Shown piece by piece: positions 52,247-62,400 of a stretch of DNA of 64,000 nt. Source of the stretch: Lentzea cavernae. Lineage in GTDB: Bacteria; Actinomycetota; Actinomycetes; Mycobacteriales; Pseudonocardiaceae. Each line of letters begins with the position of its first letter. Within the stretch, counting starts at the first letter, position 1. The position numbers and the translations under genes were made by a program. The stretch is from assembly GCF_014653695.1 (NCBI RefSeq), contig NZ_BNAR01000012.1:1-64000 (forward strand), read 5' to 3'. A model generated the notes under the pieces. The model had not been told where the DNA came from, made no database searches, and worked only from the letters and a program-made list of their open reading frames with translations.

Positions 52247-53349
52247 CCCGCCGTGGTTTCTTCGACGGCGGTTTCCTGAGACGTGGCCGTGTCCTCCCGG
52301 GCCGTGTCCTCCCGGTTGGTCACGCCGGCGCTCTCGAACGTCGCCATCTCCGCGAGCACCTTCACCGCCGAGACCAGCAACGGCAGCGCCGCCACGGCAC
52401 CGGAGCCCTCACCGAGCCGCATCCCGAACTCGAGCAGCGGCTTCAGGTTGAGGTGCCCGAGCGCGATCGCGTGCGCGGGCTCGGCCGACTCGTGCCCGGC
52501 CACCCACCACTCACGCGCACCCGGCGCCATCTCCTCGGCGACGACGGCGGCCGCACCGACGACGACACCGTCGAGCACGACGGGCGTCTTGCGCACCGCG
52601 GCCTGCGCCAGGAACCCGGCCATCGCGGCGATGTCGGCGCCACCGGCCGTGGCCAGCAACGACACCGGGTCGCTGATCTGCAGGCGGGCCCGGCGCAACG
52701 CGTCTCGGATCGCCGCCGTCTTGCGCATCCACGCCTGGTCGTCGATGCCGGTGCCGCGCCCGACGACCGCGACGGGCTCCGACCCGGTCAGCGACGCGAT
52801 CAGCACGGCGGCGGGCGTCGTGTTGCCGATGCCCATGTCGCCGGCGATGAGCACGTCCGCGCCCGCGTCGACCTCTTCGTCGGCGATCGCGCGTCCGGCC
52901 GTGATCGCGAGTTCGCACTGCTCACGGGTGAGGGCGTCCTCGCGGTCGATCGACCCGGACGAGCGCCGCACCTTGTGCTGGCTGACCGCGGCCGGGGTGT
53001 CGGCGTCGACGGCCATGTCGACCACGCGCACCGTGGCGCCCGCGACCTGCGCGAGCACGTTGACCGCGGCGCCGCCGGTCAGGAAGTTCGCGACCATCTG
53101 GCCGGTCACCTCGCTCGGGAACGCCGACACGCCCTGCGCGGTGATGCCGTGGTCGCCCGCGAACACGACGACGCGCGGCCGCACGAACGGCTTCGGCGGC
53201 ACGACGCCCTGGCAGGCCGCGATCCAGTTGCCCAGCTCCTCGAGCCGTCCGAGCGAGCCGACCGGCTTGGTCAGCACCGCGTGCCGGGCCTGCGCCTCGC
53301 GCAGAACGGTCTCGTCCGGCGGTACGACCGACGGGAACTCGGTGCTCAC
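52243..53349 (-). CDS. cobT: Nicotinate-nucleotide--dimethylbenzimidazole phosphoribosyltransferase
   Basis: A 368-aa Cob[37 protein letters not shown] and [12 protein letters not shown] are family signatures; the catalytic Glu lies near the C-terminus ([11 protein letters not shown]). It makes alpha-ribazole phosphate for the lower ligand of B12. A Thr/Glu-rich tail of about 30 residues is appended. The stop overlaps the cobS start by 4 bp. Confidence 0.95.
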   Translation of the reverse strand: MSTEFPSVVPPDETVLREAQARHAVLTKPVGSLGRLEELGNWIAACQGVVPPKPFVRPRVVVFAGDHGITAQGVSAFPSEVTGQMVANFLTGGAAVNVLAQVAGATVRVVDMAVDADTPAAVSQHKVRRSSGSIDREDALTREQCELAITAGRAIADEEVDAGADVLIAGDMGIGNTTPAAVLIASLTGSEPVAVVGRGTGIDDQAWMRKTAAIRDALRRARLQISDPVSLLATAGGADIAAMAGFLAQAAVRKTPVVLDGVVVGAAAVVAEEMAPGAREWWVAGHESAEPAHAIALGHLNLKPLLEFGMRLGEGSGAVAALPLLVSAVKVLAEMATFESAGVTNREDTAREDTATSQETAVEETTAG

Positions 53350-53359
53350 CTGGGCGCTC

Positions 53360-53899
53360 CTAACGCAGTTTCAACGGGATGCCGGCGACGAGCAGGGTGA
53401 CCTCGTCGCACACCTCGGCGACGCGCGCGTTGAGCGCACCGAGGTGATCGCGGAAGAGCCTGCCAGAGCGCGTCGACGGAATGACGCCGAGGCCGACCTC
53501 CGCCGTCACCAGCACCAGCCGCGCCCGGCACGTGGCGACCGAACGCACGAGCAGGTCGACCTGCGGGGTGACCGAGCCGGGGTTGTCGCCCTCCCACGCC
53601 TGGGCGTCGTCGAGGACGCCGACGAGCCACGTCGACAGGTCGTCCACCAGGATCGGCGGGTCCTCGTACTGCGTCGCGGTGAGCAACGCGGGCAGGTCGG
53701 CCGGCGCGGAAGCCTCGACCGTGTGCCAGGTGGACGGGCGCCGTTCGACGTGCAGGGCGATGCGCGCGTCCCAGTCCGGGTCGTCGGGGTAGCGGCGGGC
53801 GGTGGCGACGTACGTCACGACCGGCTCGACGAGCAGTCCTTCCGCATGCGCCGACTTGCCTGAACGCGCTCCGCCGAGCACGAGCGTGCGAGGTGACAA
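53360..53899 (-). CDS. cobU: Adenosylcobinamide kinase / guanylyltransferase
   Basis: A 179-aa bifunctional enzyme with the P-loop [15 protein letters not shown] at the N-terminus and the later [12 protein letters not shown] motif. It phosphorylates and guanylates adenosylcobinamide. The start is TTG (53899), with AAGG about 8 nt upstream; no better start exists. Ten bases precede cobT. Confidence 0.92.
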   Translation of the reverse strand: MSPRTLVLGGARSGKSAHAEGLLVEPVVTYVATARRYPDDPDWDARIALHVERRPSTWHTVEASAPADLPALLTATQYEDPPILVDDLSTWLVGVLDDAQAWEGDNPGSVTPQVDLLVRSVATCRARLVLVTAEVGLGVIPSTRSGRLFRDHLGALNARVAEVCDEVTLLVAGIPLKLR

Positions 53900-53915
53900 G
53901 AGTTAGCCTTCGTCC

Positions 53916-54116
53916 GTGGAATACCGCTGGCTCTACCAGGATGCACACGGACGCGACGTCGCGGGCCCGGATGTGATGTTCGCGGACCAGGCGGAGGCCG
54001 AGGAGTGGTTCAGCGCCGGGTGGCGCGACCTGCTCGACGCCGGGGTCGAACAGGTCACGCTGCTGCGGTCGGACACAGCGGTGTACGGCCCGATGAGCCT
54101 GCACCCCGCCGAGTAG
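53916..54116 (+). CDS. Small conserved protein of unknown function
   Basis: A 66-aa acidic protein (GTG start) beginning MEYRWLYQDAHGRDVAG and ending VYGPMSLHPAE, with a Trp/Tyr-rich compact composition. It is divergent from cobU. Such small proteins with this pattern are common in actinobacteria; no function is known. Confidence 0.65.
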   Translation: MEYRWLYQDAHGRDVAGPDVMFADQAEAEEWFSAGWRDLLDAGVEQVTLLRSDTAVYGPMSLHPAE

Positions 54117-54132
54117 AACGGCCCTGGGCGGA

Positions 54133-55119
54133 TCAGCCCTGGGCGGTGAGCCTCGGGTCGTCGGTGACGAGCCCTTCGAGCACGGAGTCGATCTTCTTCA
54201 GCAGCTCCGAGTCGAGCTTCACGCCGACGGCCTTGACGTTCTCCGTCACCTGCTCCGGACGCGACGCGCCGATGATCGCGGAGGCGACGTTCGGGTTCTG
54301 CAGCACCCACGCCACCGCGAGCTGGGCCAGCGTCAGACCGGCCTCCTCGGCGATCGGCTTCAGGTTCTGCACGGCCGTGAGGACGTCGTCGCGCATCCAC
54401 CGGGCGATCATCTTCGAGCCGCGCTCGTCGGCCGCCCGCGACCCCTCCGGAACCCCGGCGCCCGGCAGGTACTTGCCCGTCAGGACGCCCTGGGCGATCG
54501 GCGAGAAGACGATCTGGGAGATCCCCTCGCGCTCGGACGTGGGGATCACCTGCGGCTCGATCACTCGCCACAGCATCGAGTACTGCGGCTGGTGGGAGAC
54601 CAGCGGCACGTTGAGCTCGCGGGCGAGGGCGGCGCCCCGCGCGATCTGCTCGGCCGTCCACTCCGAGACGCCGAGGTAGAGCACCTTGCCCTGGCGGACG
54701 AGGTCGGCGAAGGCCGTCATCGTCTCCTCGAGCGGAACGGTCTCGTCCCACCGGTGCGCCTGGTAGAGGTCGACGTAGTCGGTCTGGAGCCGCTTCAGCG
54801 ACGCGTTCGCGGACTCCATGATGTGCTTGCGGCCGAGGCCGCGGTCGTTGGGGCCGCCCGGCCCGGTGGGCCAGTAGACCTTGGTGAAGATTTCGAGGGA
54901 CTCGCGGCGCTCACCCTTCAGGGCGCGCCCGAGCACCGATTCCGCCGCTGTGTTCGCGTACACGTCGGCGGTGTCGTAGCTGCTCACGCCCGCGTCGAGA
55001 GCCGCGCGCACACACGCGGTGGCGGCGTCCTCCTCGATCTGCGAACCGTGGGTCAGCCAGTTGCCGTACGTGATCGCGCTGATGTTCAAGCCGCTACGGC
55101 CCAGACGTCGAAACTCCAT
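54133..55119 (-). CDS. Aldo/keto reductase (Kv-beta-like)
   Basis: A 328-aa AKR. MEFRRLGRSGLNISAITYGNWLTHG starts the barrel, the catalytic Asp/Tyr are in YDTADVYAN, the Lys and His regions are in KVYWPTG and VDLYQAHRWD, and NADPH contacts are in IIGASRPEQV. It belongs to the potassium-channel beta-subunit group. The substrate is not known. No link with the cluster is visible. Confidence 0.92.
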   Translation of the reverse strand: MEFRRLGRSGLNISAITYGNWLTHGSQIEEDAATACVRAALDAGVSSYDTADVYANTAAESVLGRALKGERRESLEIFTKVYWPTGPGGPNDRGLGRKHIMESANASLKRLQTDYVDLYQAHRWDETVPLEETMTAFADLVRQGKVLYLGVSEWTAEQIARGAALARELNVPLVSHQPQYSMLWRVIEPQVIPTSEREGISQIVFSPIAQGVLTGKYLPGAGVPEGSRAADERGSKMIARWMRDDVLTAVQNLKPIAEEAGLTLAQLAVAWVLQNPNVASAIIGASRPEQVTENVKAVGVKLDSELLKKIDSVLEGLVTDDPRLTAQG

Positions 55120-55150
55120 GCTCGCAGCCTAGACCAGATCGTTCGTGCTG

Positions 55151-55795
55151 CTAAAGAACTTGCGGAGCGTGCCACACCATGGAATACCGCCAGAACAAAC
55201 GCCTGCGCACGCGCGCGCCAGGCAGGATCTCGCGGGCGGCGGCGCGGATCTCGGCCAACGTCGGCGCGTGCATCACGACCGGCATCTCGGGGTCGTGCGG
55301 CTGCTCGCCGCCGCGCAGGGCCTTCGCGAGCCCGACGAGCGCGTTCGCGGGCAGCGTCACGACCTCCATCGCCCTGTCCGCCGGAGTCGCCGTCATGTAG
55401 AGCCCGACGACGACCAGCGTGCCGCCCGGCCCGACGAGCCCGGCGAGCCGGGTGAGACCCTCCCGCAACGGCAAGTGGTGCAAGCTCGCCTCCGCGGTGA
55501 CGACGTCGTAGCGCCCGAGGTCGTGGGTGAACACGTCGCCGTGGATCCAGCGGACCCCGGCGCCCGTCGCGCTCGCCCGTTCGATCATGCGTGCGCTGGC
55601 GTCGATCGCGGTGACCTCACCGGTCACGACCCCGGTGGCCTTCAGCTCGCGTGCCAGCTCACCGAGCCCGCAGCCGACGTCGAGCGCGGAACGGGCCCGA
55701 GACGGCAACTGCCGGAGCAGCCACCGGCGGTACCACGCGTTGTGGTTCCACCTGAGCTTCTCCGGCAGCTGGAGCTTGCGCGGCTTCTCGCGCAC
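55151..55795 (-). CDS. Class I SAM-dependent methyltransferase
   Basis: A 214-aa methyltransferase with motif I ALDVGCGLGELARELKATG (about 39-57) and DVVTAEASLHHLPLREGL as motif IV. The C-terminus is Arg-rich. The substrate is unknown. It starts two bases from the stop of the DUF3043 gene, in one operon. Confidence 0.87.
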   Translation of the reverse strand: MREKPRKLQLPEKLRWNHNAWYRRWLLRQLPSRARSALDVGCGLGELARELKATGVVTGEVTAIDASARMIERASATGAGVRWIHGDVFTHDLGRYDVVTAEASLHHLPLREGLTRLAGLVGPGGTLVVVGLYMTATPADRAMEVVTLPANALVGLAKALRGGEQPHDPEMPVVMHAPTLAEIRAAAREILPGARVRRRLFWRYSMVWHAPQVL

Positions 55796-55797
55796 CG

Positions 55798-56424
55798 CTA
55801 CTTGATCGTGTCGCCCGGACCGACCCGGGGCTTGGGCACGCGCAGCTTGCGGATCTGGCTCGCGCGGATGAACGAGTACCAGCCGATCGACAGGCCCTTG
55901 ATCGGTTCGGTCGGGAACTTCGCCCGCACCTTCCTCGTGACGAGGCGGCCGAGCACGATGCCCTCGATGACCATCGCGATCAGCATGAACGTCGTCGCGA
56001 GCGTCGCGTACCGCTGCACGGCGAGCGACGGCGTCAGCAGCGCCACGAACACCAGGATCGCGAGCGGCATGAACAGGCCCATGAGGTTGCGGCGCGAGTC
56101 GACGAGGTCGCGGATGTACGCCTTCACCGGACCGCGGTCGCGCGGCAGCAGGTACTTGTCCTCGCCCGCCATCATGCGCTGACGGCGCTCGGTGGCCGCG
56201 GCACGGCGCTCTTCCTTGCTCACCTTGTTGCCGCGCATGCGCTTGAACGCCTCGCGCTGCGTGCGGGGAGGAGGCGGCACCGGCCCGCTGCGCCGACCCT
56301 GCGCCTCGCGCCTCTTGGGCGTGGGCCGGCCCTTGCCCGCAGTGCGGGTGGACTCGGCGGCCTCGTCGGTCGAGTCGGAGACCGGGGCTTCGGTGTCGGC
56401 GGCGTTGCGGCGCAGGAACCTCAC
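55798..56424 (-). CDS. DUF3043 membrane protein
   Basis: A 208-aa protein with an N-terminal basic and Pro-rich cytosolic half (KGRPTPKRREAQGRRSGPVPPPPRTQREA) and two membrane helices (LMGLFMPLAILVFVALL, LATTFMLIAMVIEGIVLG). The match is to DUF3043 (Rv2206). GTG 56424 is the family start. The function is unknown. Confidence 0.9.
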   Translation of the reverse strand: MRFLRRNAADTEAPVSDSTDEAAESTRTAGKGRPTPKRREAQGRRSGPVPPPPRTQREAFKRMRGNKVSKEERRAAATERRQRMMAGEDKYLLPRDRGPVKAYIRDLVDSRRNLMGLFMPLAILVFVALLTPSLAVQRYATLATTFMLIAMVIEGIVLGRLVTRKVRAKFPTEPIKGLSIGWYSFIRASQIRKLRVPKPRVGPGDTIK

Positions 56425-56466
56425 GGCACCAGGGTAGGACAGAGGTCCTTCTGTACCTTTCGCGAG

Positions 56467-57501
56467 GTGCGCGTACTCATCGCTCCGGACTGCTTCGGCG
56501 GCACCCTGACCGCCCGCGAGGCCGCCGACGCCATCGCCACCGGCTGGCGCGAGGCCAAGCCCGGCGACGTCCTCACCCAACGCCCGCTCGCCGACGGAGG
56601 CCCCGGCTTCGTCGACGTCCTGCACGCGTCCGCAGGCGGCGATATCCGGTATATCACCGTCACCGGCCCGCTCGGCGATCCCGTCGAGGCCCGCTGGCTC
56701 AGTGTGCACACCGGCGGTCGACAGGTTGCATACATCGAGTCCGCGGAGGCGTGCGGCCTCCACCTGGTCCCGGCGGAGCTCCGCGCGGAGTCCTGCGAGA
56801 CGGCGACGACGCGAGGCGTCGGCGAGCTCATCGCGGCAGCGGCGGATGACAACGATGTCATCACGGTCGGTCTCGGCGGCTCCGGCACGACCGACGGCGG
56901 CGCCGGCATGCTCGCCGCTCTGCGCGACGCGGGCGTCGACCTGACTGACCTATCGCTGGTCGCCGCCTCCGACGTGGAAAACCCGCTCCTCGGCCCGCAC
57001 GGCGCCGCGCGCACGTTCGGCCCGCAGAAGGGCGCGTCCCCGGAAGCCGTCGAACGCCTCGAAGCGAAGCTCGCCGCCATGAACGTCCTCACACCGGTGG
57101 CCGACGTACCGGGTGCCGGAGCGGCAGGCGGCCTGGGCGCCGCACTCCTCTCCCTCGGCGCGACGGTGACGTCGGGCGCGGGTCTCGTCCGCGACCTCAC
57201 CGGCCTGGACACCGCCCTCGACGACGCCGACCTCGTCATCACCGGCGAAGGCAGCTTCGACTGGCAGTCGCTGCGCGGCAAGCTCATCACCGCCGTCGCG
57301 GGCGGCGCCGCCGAACGCGGCATCCCGTGCGTCGCCGTCGCGGGCCAGGTCAGCGTCGGCCGCCGCGAGATGGGCGCCGCGGGCGTGCAGGAGGCCTACT
57401 CGGTGTCCGACCACGTGGGCTCTGTGCACAAGTCGATTGCGGACGCCCGCAAAAGTCTCGTTGCAATGGCCCGGCACGTGGCCACCCAGTGGTCGCGATG
57501 A
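56467..57501 (+). CDS. glxK: Glycerate kinase (GK-I type)
   Basis: A 344-aa kinase: MRVLIAPDCFGGTLTAREAADAIATG, RPLADGGPGFVD, ITVGLGGSGTTDGGAGM and the late DLVITGEGSFDWQS are family motifs. It phosphorylates D-glycerate with ATP. Related to Rv2205c. GTG start. The motif GATAT-N5-ATATC falls in its coding sequence at codons for D-I-R-Y-I. Confidence 0.92.
   Translation: MRVLIAPDCFGGTLTAREAADAIATGWREAKPGDVLTQRPLADGGPGFVDVLHASAGGDIRYITVTGPLGDPVEARWLSVHTGGRQVAYIESAEACGLHLVPAELRAESCETATTRGVGELIAAAADDNDVITVGLGGSGTTDGGAGMLAALRDAGVDLTDLSLVAASDVENPLLGPHGAARTFGPQKGASPEAVERLEAKLAAMNVLTPVADVPGAGAAGGLGAALLSLGATVTSGAGLVRDLTGLDTALDDADLVITGEGSFDWQSLRGKLITAVAGGAAERGIPCVAVAGQVSVGRREMGAAGVQEAYSVSDHVGSVHKSIADARKSLVAMARHVATQWSR
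56640..56656 (+). repeat. Copy of the dispersed palindrome inside the glycerate kinase gene
   Basis: CGATATCCGGTATATCA has arms GATAT/ATATC with a 5-bp centre. It is close in sequence to the copy in cobS read on the other strand. Confidence 0.5.
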
Positions 57502-57554
57502 GAGGCGCGTTGAGGAGTTAGAGGGTCTCACCAGCGTTCCGGCCGGTGATCGCG

Positions 57555-57566
57555 CTGATATATCGG
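57555..57566 (+). repeat. Copy of the dispersed motif CTGATATATCGG
   Basis: An exact 12-bp copy in the 207-bp gap between glycerate kinase and the ErpA gene. The rest of this gap contains a doubled GTCGAC (57593 and 57605) and presumably the erpA promoter. Confidence 0.6.
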
Positions 57567-57708
57567 TCAGGCGGGGCGTGGTCCACGTGACAGTCGACAC
57601 CTAGGTCGACATGAGGCCTCGTTGTGGGACCATGGGAAGAGGAACAAGGCGGGGAACGCCCGTGTTGTTGATGGGTGAACCGCCCGCAAAGGACCTCTTA
57701 GGAGAGCC

Positions 57709-58080
57709 ATGACGACCGCTCAGGATGCCGCTTCGACCTCCACCGAGGCGCCCAGCCACGGCGTGACGCTGACCGATGCGGCCGCCGTCAAGGCCAAGGC
57801 GCTGCTCGACCAGGAGGGCCGCGACGACATGCACCTGCGCATCGCCGTCCAGCCCGGTGGGTGTGCCGGCCTTCGCTACCAGCTGTTCTTCGACGAGCGT
57901 GCGCTCGACGGCGACGCGATGGTCGACTTCAACGGCATGAAGGTCGCCGTTGACCGCATGAGCGCCCCGTACGTCGAAGGTGCTGTCATCGACTTCGTGG
58001 ACACGATCGAGAAGCAGGGCTTCACGATCGACAACCCGAACGCCGGCGGGTCGTGCGCCTGCGGCGACTCGTTCCACTAA
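57709..58080 (+). CDS. erpA: HesB/IscA-type iron-sulfur insertion protein
   Basis: A 123-aa A-type carrier with the three cluster Cys: one in QPGGCAGLRYQL and the pair in GGSCACGDSFH at the C-terminus. It delivers Fe-S clusters to apoproteins. It fits Rv2204c. TTAGGAGA precedes ATG 57709. Confidence 0.94.
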   Translation: MTTAQDAASTSTEAPSHGVTLTDAAAVKAKALLDQEGRDDMHLRIAVQPGGCAGLRYQLFFDERALDGDAMVDFNGMKVAVDRMSAPYVEGAVIDFVDTIEKQGFTIDNPNAGGSCACGDSFH

Positions 58081-58091
58081 GGCGAACACGC

Positions 58092-58133
58092 GGAGAGGCC
58101 GCGTTCCCGCATCGACGGGAACGCGGCCTCTCC
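58092..58133. terminator. Strong bidirectional terminator
   Basis: A perfect 18-bp stem (GGAGAGGCCGCGTTCCCG and complement) with a 6-nt loop follows erpA. Confidence 0.85.
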
Positions 58134-58202
58134 GTGTGTGGACCGGAAGTTCTGCCAGGTACGACCTGGGCGAACTGCGGAGGCGAACCGTGGGGCCGAA
58201 CG

Positions 58203-58352
58203 CTAGACGCCGTACTCGGCGAGGCCTTCGACCTGGTGGGCGCACCGCTCGTCGACCTGCCACGGCGCGGCCGCGCGCGGGACGGGGAGGGGGTGCTCGG
58301 GGTGGGTCAGAGCGAAGGGGAGCTGCGCGCAGTCCTCGATCAGTTCACTCAT
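58203..58352 (-). CDS. Small hypothetical protein
   Basis: A 49-aa ORF (MSELIEDCAQLPFALTHPEHP...) with AGAGG at good distance before ATG 58352. It is acidic, with Cys and His residues scattered. It is divergent from adoK and convergent with erpA. A longer frame begins at 58421. No family is recognised. Confidence 0.45.
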   Translation of the reverse strand: MSELIEDCAQLPFALTHPEHPLPVPRAAAPWQVDERCAHQVEGLAEYGV

Positions 58353-58466
58353 CGTGGTCGCCTCTGGGATCGTCACGTGCCGACCGTATGACGGCGGTCT
58401 GACCTGCGGTAGCCCTACCAAACAGTAGTCTTCACGCGGTACTCGTCCGGGTGAGTTGTCACGTAG

Positions 58467-59465
<999 letters not shown>

Positions 59466-59472
59466 TCGGACA

Positions 59473-60240
59473 ATGGGGACGTACCTGTTCGGCGACGCCG
59501 GTGAGTCGCTCGATCCTAAGTTCGACGCGCTGAGCTCCCTGCTCGACGCGGGCACCTTCGCCCGCGTCGAGCAGCTGGGTGTGGCGGACGGCTGGCGCTG
59601 CCTGGAAGTCGGAGGTGGCGGGGGATCGGTGGCGAACTGGCTCGCCGACGTCGTCGCCCCGTCCGGCCACGTGACGGTCACCGACATCGACGTGGCGCGC
59701 CTCGAGGAACGGGACAACGTCACCGTCCTCGAACACGACGTCGTGTCGAACATCCTGCCCGGCAACGCGTTCGACCTCGTCCACGCCCGCCTGGTGCTCT
59801 TCCACCTGCCCGCCCGCGAAGCCGTGCTGCGCAAGCTGCGCGACTCGTTGCGCCCCGGCGGCTGGCTCGTGCTCGACGAGTTCGACTGCCTCCCGCTCGA
59901 CGTCCTCGCGGCTCCCGGTCCCGACGACGTGAAGCTGATCATGCGGGTGAAGAACGCCCTGCTGACGTTGCTCGACCAGGCGGGCGCCGAACTGGCGTGG
60001 GGCGCGCGCATCGAGAGGGCGTTGCTCGACGCCGGTCTGCACGACGTCAGCGGCTCCCGCGAGGTGCGGGAGTGGGAGGGCGGGTCCGCGGGCTGCCGGC
60101 TGCTCGCCGCGACCGCGCGCCTGGTGCGCGCGAAGCTCCCGCTCACCGACGCCGAGTTCGACCGCTACCTGGAGCTGATGGCGGACCCGGAGACCGTCGT
60201 CAGCTCGTACGCGATGTGCAGCGCGCAAGGCCGTCGATGA
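59473..60240 (+). CDS. Class I SAM-dependent methyltransferase
   Basis: A 255-aa methyltransferase with motif I CLEVGGGGGSVANWLADVV (about 42-60), DIDVARLEER as motif II and LRPGGWLVLDEFDCL as post-motif. It starts 7 bp after adoK. The substrate is unknown; the Gly-rich motif I is of the UbiE/small-molecule type. Confidence 0.85.
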   Translation: MGTYLFGDAGESLDPKFDALSSLLDAGTFARVEQLGVADGWRCLEVGGGGGSVANWLADVVAPSGHVTVTDIDVARLEERDNVTVLEHDVVSNILPGNAFDLVHARLVLFHLPAREAVLRKLRDSLRPGGWLVLDEFDCLPLDVLAAPGPDDVKLIMRVKNALLTLLDQAGAELAWGARIERALLDAGLHDVSGSREVREWEGGSAGCRLLAATARLVRAKLPLTDAEFDRYLELMADPETVVSSYAMCSAQGRR

Positions 60241-60247
60241 CGTGAAA

Positions 60248-60269
60248 GGGCCCCTCCGAAGAGGGGCCC
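60248..60269. terminator. Bidirectional terminator
   Basis: A 9-bp stem GGGCCCCTC and complement with loop CGAA, between convergent genes. Confidence 0.75.
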
Positions 60270-60278
60270 CTGACCTGC

Positions 60279-62207
60279 CTAGAGCTTGACCGGGTAGTGC
60301 GGCTCCGGCACCACCGGCTGGATGCGGCCCTCGACGAAGATGCCGTGCCAGATCATGAACACCAGCAACGCCCAGATGCGGCGGCTGTGGTCGAGCACGC
60401 CGGAGCGGTGCTCCTCGATGAGCCGCAGCACCGCGTTCTTGTCGATGTACTGGTCGGTCTGCGACGAACGCACGATGTCGACGGCCCAGTCGTGCATCTC
60501 GTCCTTGAGCCAGTGCCGGATCGGCACCGGGAAGCCGAGCTTGCGGCGGTTCAGCACGTGCGCCGGCACGATCTCGCGGATCGCCTTGCGCAGCGCGAAC
60601 TTCGTCGTGTCCTTCGTGATCTTCAACTCACTCGGGATCTGCGACGCGATCCGGAAGACCTCGGGGTCGAGGAACGGGACGCGCAGCTCCAGCGAGTTCG
60701 CCATGGTCATCTTGTCGGCCTTGACCAGGATGTCCCCGCGCAGCCACGTGAACAGGTCGACGTGCTGCATGCGCGTCACCGGGTCCCACGCCTGCGACTC
60801 GCGGTACGGCTGGGCCGTCGCGTCCATGTGGGACACCGCCGGGTCGTACGTCTTCAGCACCTGGCGCAGGTGGTCGTCGAGGAAGATGCGCGCGTTGCCG
60901 TAGTAGCGCTCTTCCAGCGTCAAAGCGCCACGACGCAACAGGTCCTTGCCGCGCACGCCGTGCGGGATCTTCGTGGAGACCTTGCCCATGGCCTTGCGCA
61001 GCGCGCCGGGCACCTTCTCGAAACCCGCCAGCGACAACGGTTCGCGGTAGATCGTGTACCCGCCGAACAGCTCGTCCGCGCCCTCACCGGACAGCACGAC
61101 CTTCACGTGCTGGCGCGCCTCACGTGCGATGAACCACAACGGCACCAACGCGGGGTCGGCCACCGGGTCGTCGAGGTACCAGGTGATCAGCGGCAGGGAG
61201 TCCATCATCTCCTGCGCGCTGACCGTGCGGACCACGTGCTTCACGCCGATCAGCGCCGCGGACTCCGCGGCCACGTCGACCTCGGAGAACCCCTGGCGCT
61301 CGAACCCCGTCGTGAACGTGATCAGGTCCGGGTTGTGCTCCTTGGCCAGCGCCGCGACCACCGTCGAGTCGATGCCGCCGGACAGGAACGAGCCGACCGT
61401 CACGTCCGCGCGCATGTGCTTGGCGACCGAGTCGCGCAGCGCCGCGGTGATCTCGTCGTACAGCGCGTTCGCCTCGGCCTCGCTGCGCACGGTGCGGACC
61501 TTGAACTCTGCGGGGAAGTAGCGCTCGAACTTCGGCGACTCGCCCGGGACCAGCGTGAACGAGTGCCCGGACTCGACGCGGAAGATCGAGTCGTGCAGCG
61601 ACGCGGGCTCCGGCACGTACTGCAGCGTGAGGTAGTGCTGCAGCCCCTTGACGTTCATCTTCGGCGCGATGCCGATCGAGGAGGCGATCTCCAGCAGGAT
61701 CTTCTTCTCGCTGGCGAACGCCACACCGCTCTGGCCCTGCGCCCAGTACAGCGGCTTGATGCCGAACGGGTCGCGGCCGCCGAACAGGACCTCGCGCTCG
61801 GCGTCCCAGATGATGAAGGCGAACATGCCGCGCAGCTTCGTGATCGCCGCGGGCCCGTAGTAGTGGTACGCGGCGACGATCGTCTCGGTGTCGCCGTCGG
61901 TGTGGAAGACCGCGCCGTGCTTCTCGGTGAGCTCGGCGCGCAGCTCCAGGTAGTTGTAGATCTCGCCGTTGAAGTTGATCGTGTACCGGCTCGGCGACTC
62001 CGCCGGACCCCAGGTCAACGGCTGGTGGGAGTGCTCGATGTCGATGATGGCGAGGCGGTTGAAGCCGAAGACGACCTCGTCGACCCGACGGGTGCCGCTC
62101 TCGTCCGGCCCGCGGTGCCGCATGCAGCGCAGCGCCGCCTCCACCGCCGGACGTGCGTTCTCAGCCTCGTTCTCGCTGGGGCAAACAAGTCCTGCCAGGC
62201 CGCACAA
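60279..62207 (-). CDS. asnB: Glutamine-hydrolysing asparagine synthetase
   Basis: A 642-aa class II amidotransferase. The codon before the nucleophile Cys (C-G-L-A-G) is TTG at 62207, and since Cys must be residue 2 after Met removal, TTG is taken as the start. RHRGPDESG, NFNGEIYNY and the synthetase P-loop SFLSGGIDSTV are all present, as are LSGEGADELFGGY and KADKMTMANSLELRVPFLD. It converts Asp and Gln to Asn. It fits Rv2201. It is divergent from ctaC. Confidence 0.95.
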   Translation of the reverse strand: MCGLAGLVCPSENEAENARPAVEAALRCMRHRGPDESGTRRVDEVVFGFNRLAIIDIEHSHQPLTWGPAESPSRYTINFNGEIYNYLELRAELTEKHGAVFHTDGDTETIVAAYHYYGPAAITKLRGMFAFIIWDAEREVLFGGRDPFGIKPLYWAQGQSGVAFASEKKILLEIASSIGIAPKMNVKGLQHYLTLQYVPEPASLHDSIFRVESGHSFTLVPGESPKFERYFPAEFKVRTVRSEAEANALYDEITAALRDSVAKHMRADVTVGSFLSGGIDSTVVAALAKEHNPDLITFTTGFERQGFSEVDVAAESAALIGVKHVVRTVSAQEMMDSLPLITWYLDDPVADPALVPLWFIAREARQHVKVVLSGEGADELFGGYTIYREPLSLAGFEKVPGALRKAMGKVSTKIPHGVRGKDLLRRGALTLEERYYGNARIFLDDHLRQVLKTYDPAVSHMDATAQPYRESQAWDPVTRMQHVDLFTWLRGDILVKADKMTMANSLELRVPFLDPEVFRIASQIPSELKITKDTTKFALRKAIREIVPAHVLNRRKLGFPVPIRHWLKDEMHDWAVDIVRSSQTDQYIDKNAVLRLIEEHRSGVLDHSRRIWALLVFMIWHGIFVEGRIQPVVPEPHYPVKL

Positions 62208-62400
62208 GGCTCTCGCACCTCTCAAAAGACATGAAGGGGAAGACCACGGGGAAGTCCCCAGTATGCCGAAGGGGCTCCGTGTGACCGAAACTGCACCGCA
62301 GCGGCGGTGCCCCCAAGGGGTGAGCGGCGTTGCGCTGGGCTACGCTCCCGCTTGATCCGTTGGCATGACCAGTAGTTGTGAACGAGGAGGCGGGCGAGCA
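62208..62400. promoter_or_regulatory. Divergent promoter region of asnB and ctaC
   Basis: A 193-bp region between the two starts. GGAGG lies about 12 nt before the ctaC GTG. No clear operator was recognised. Confidence 0.4.
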
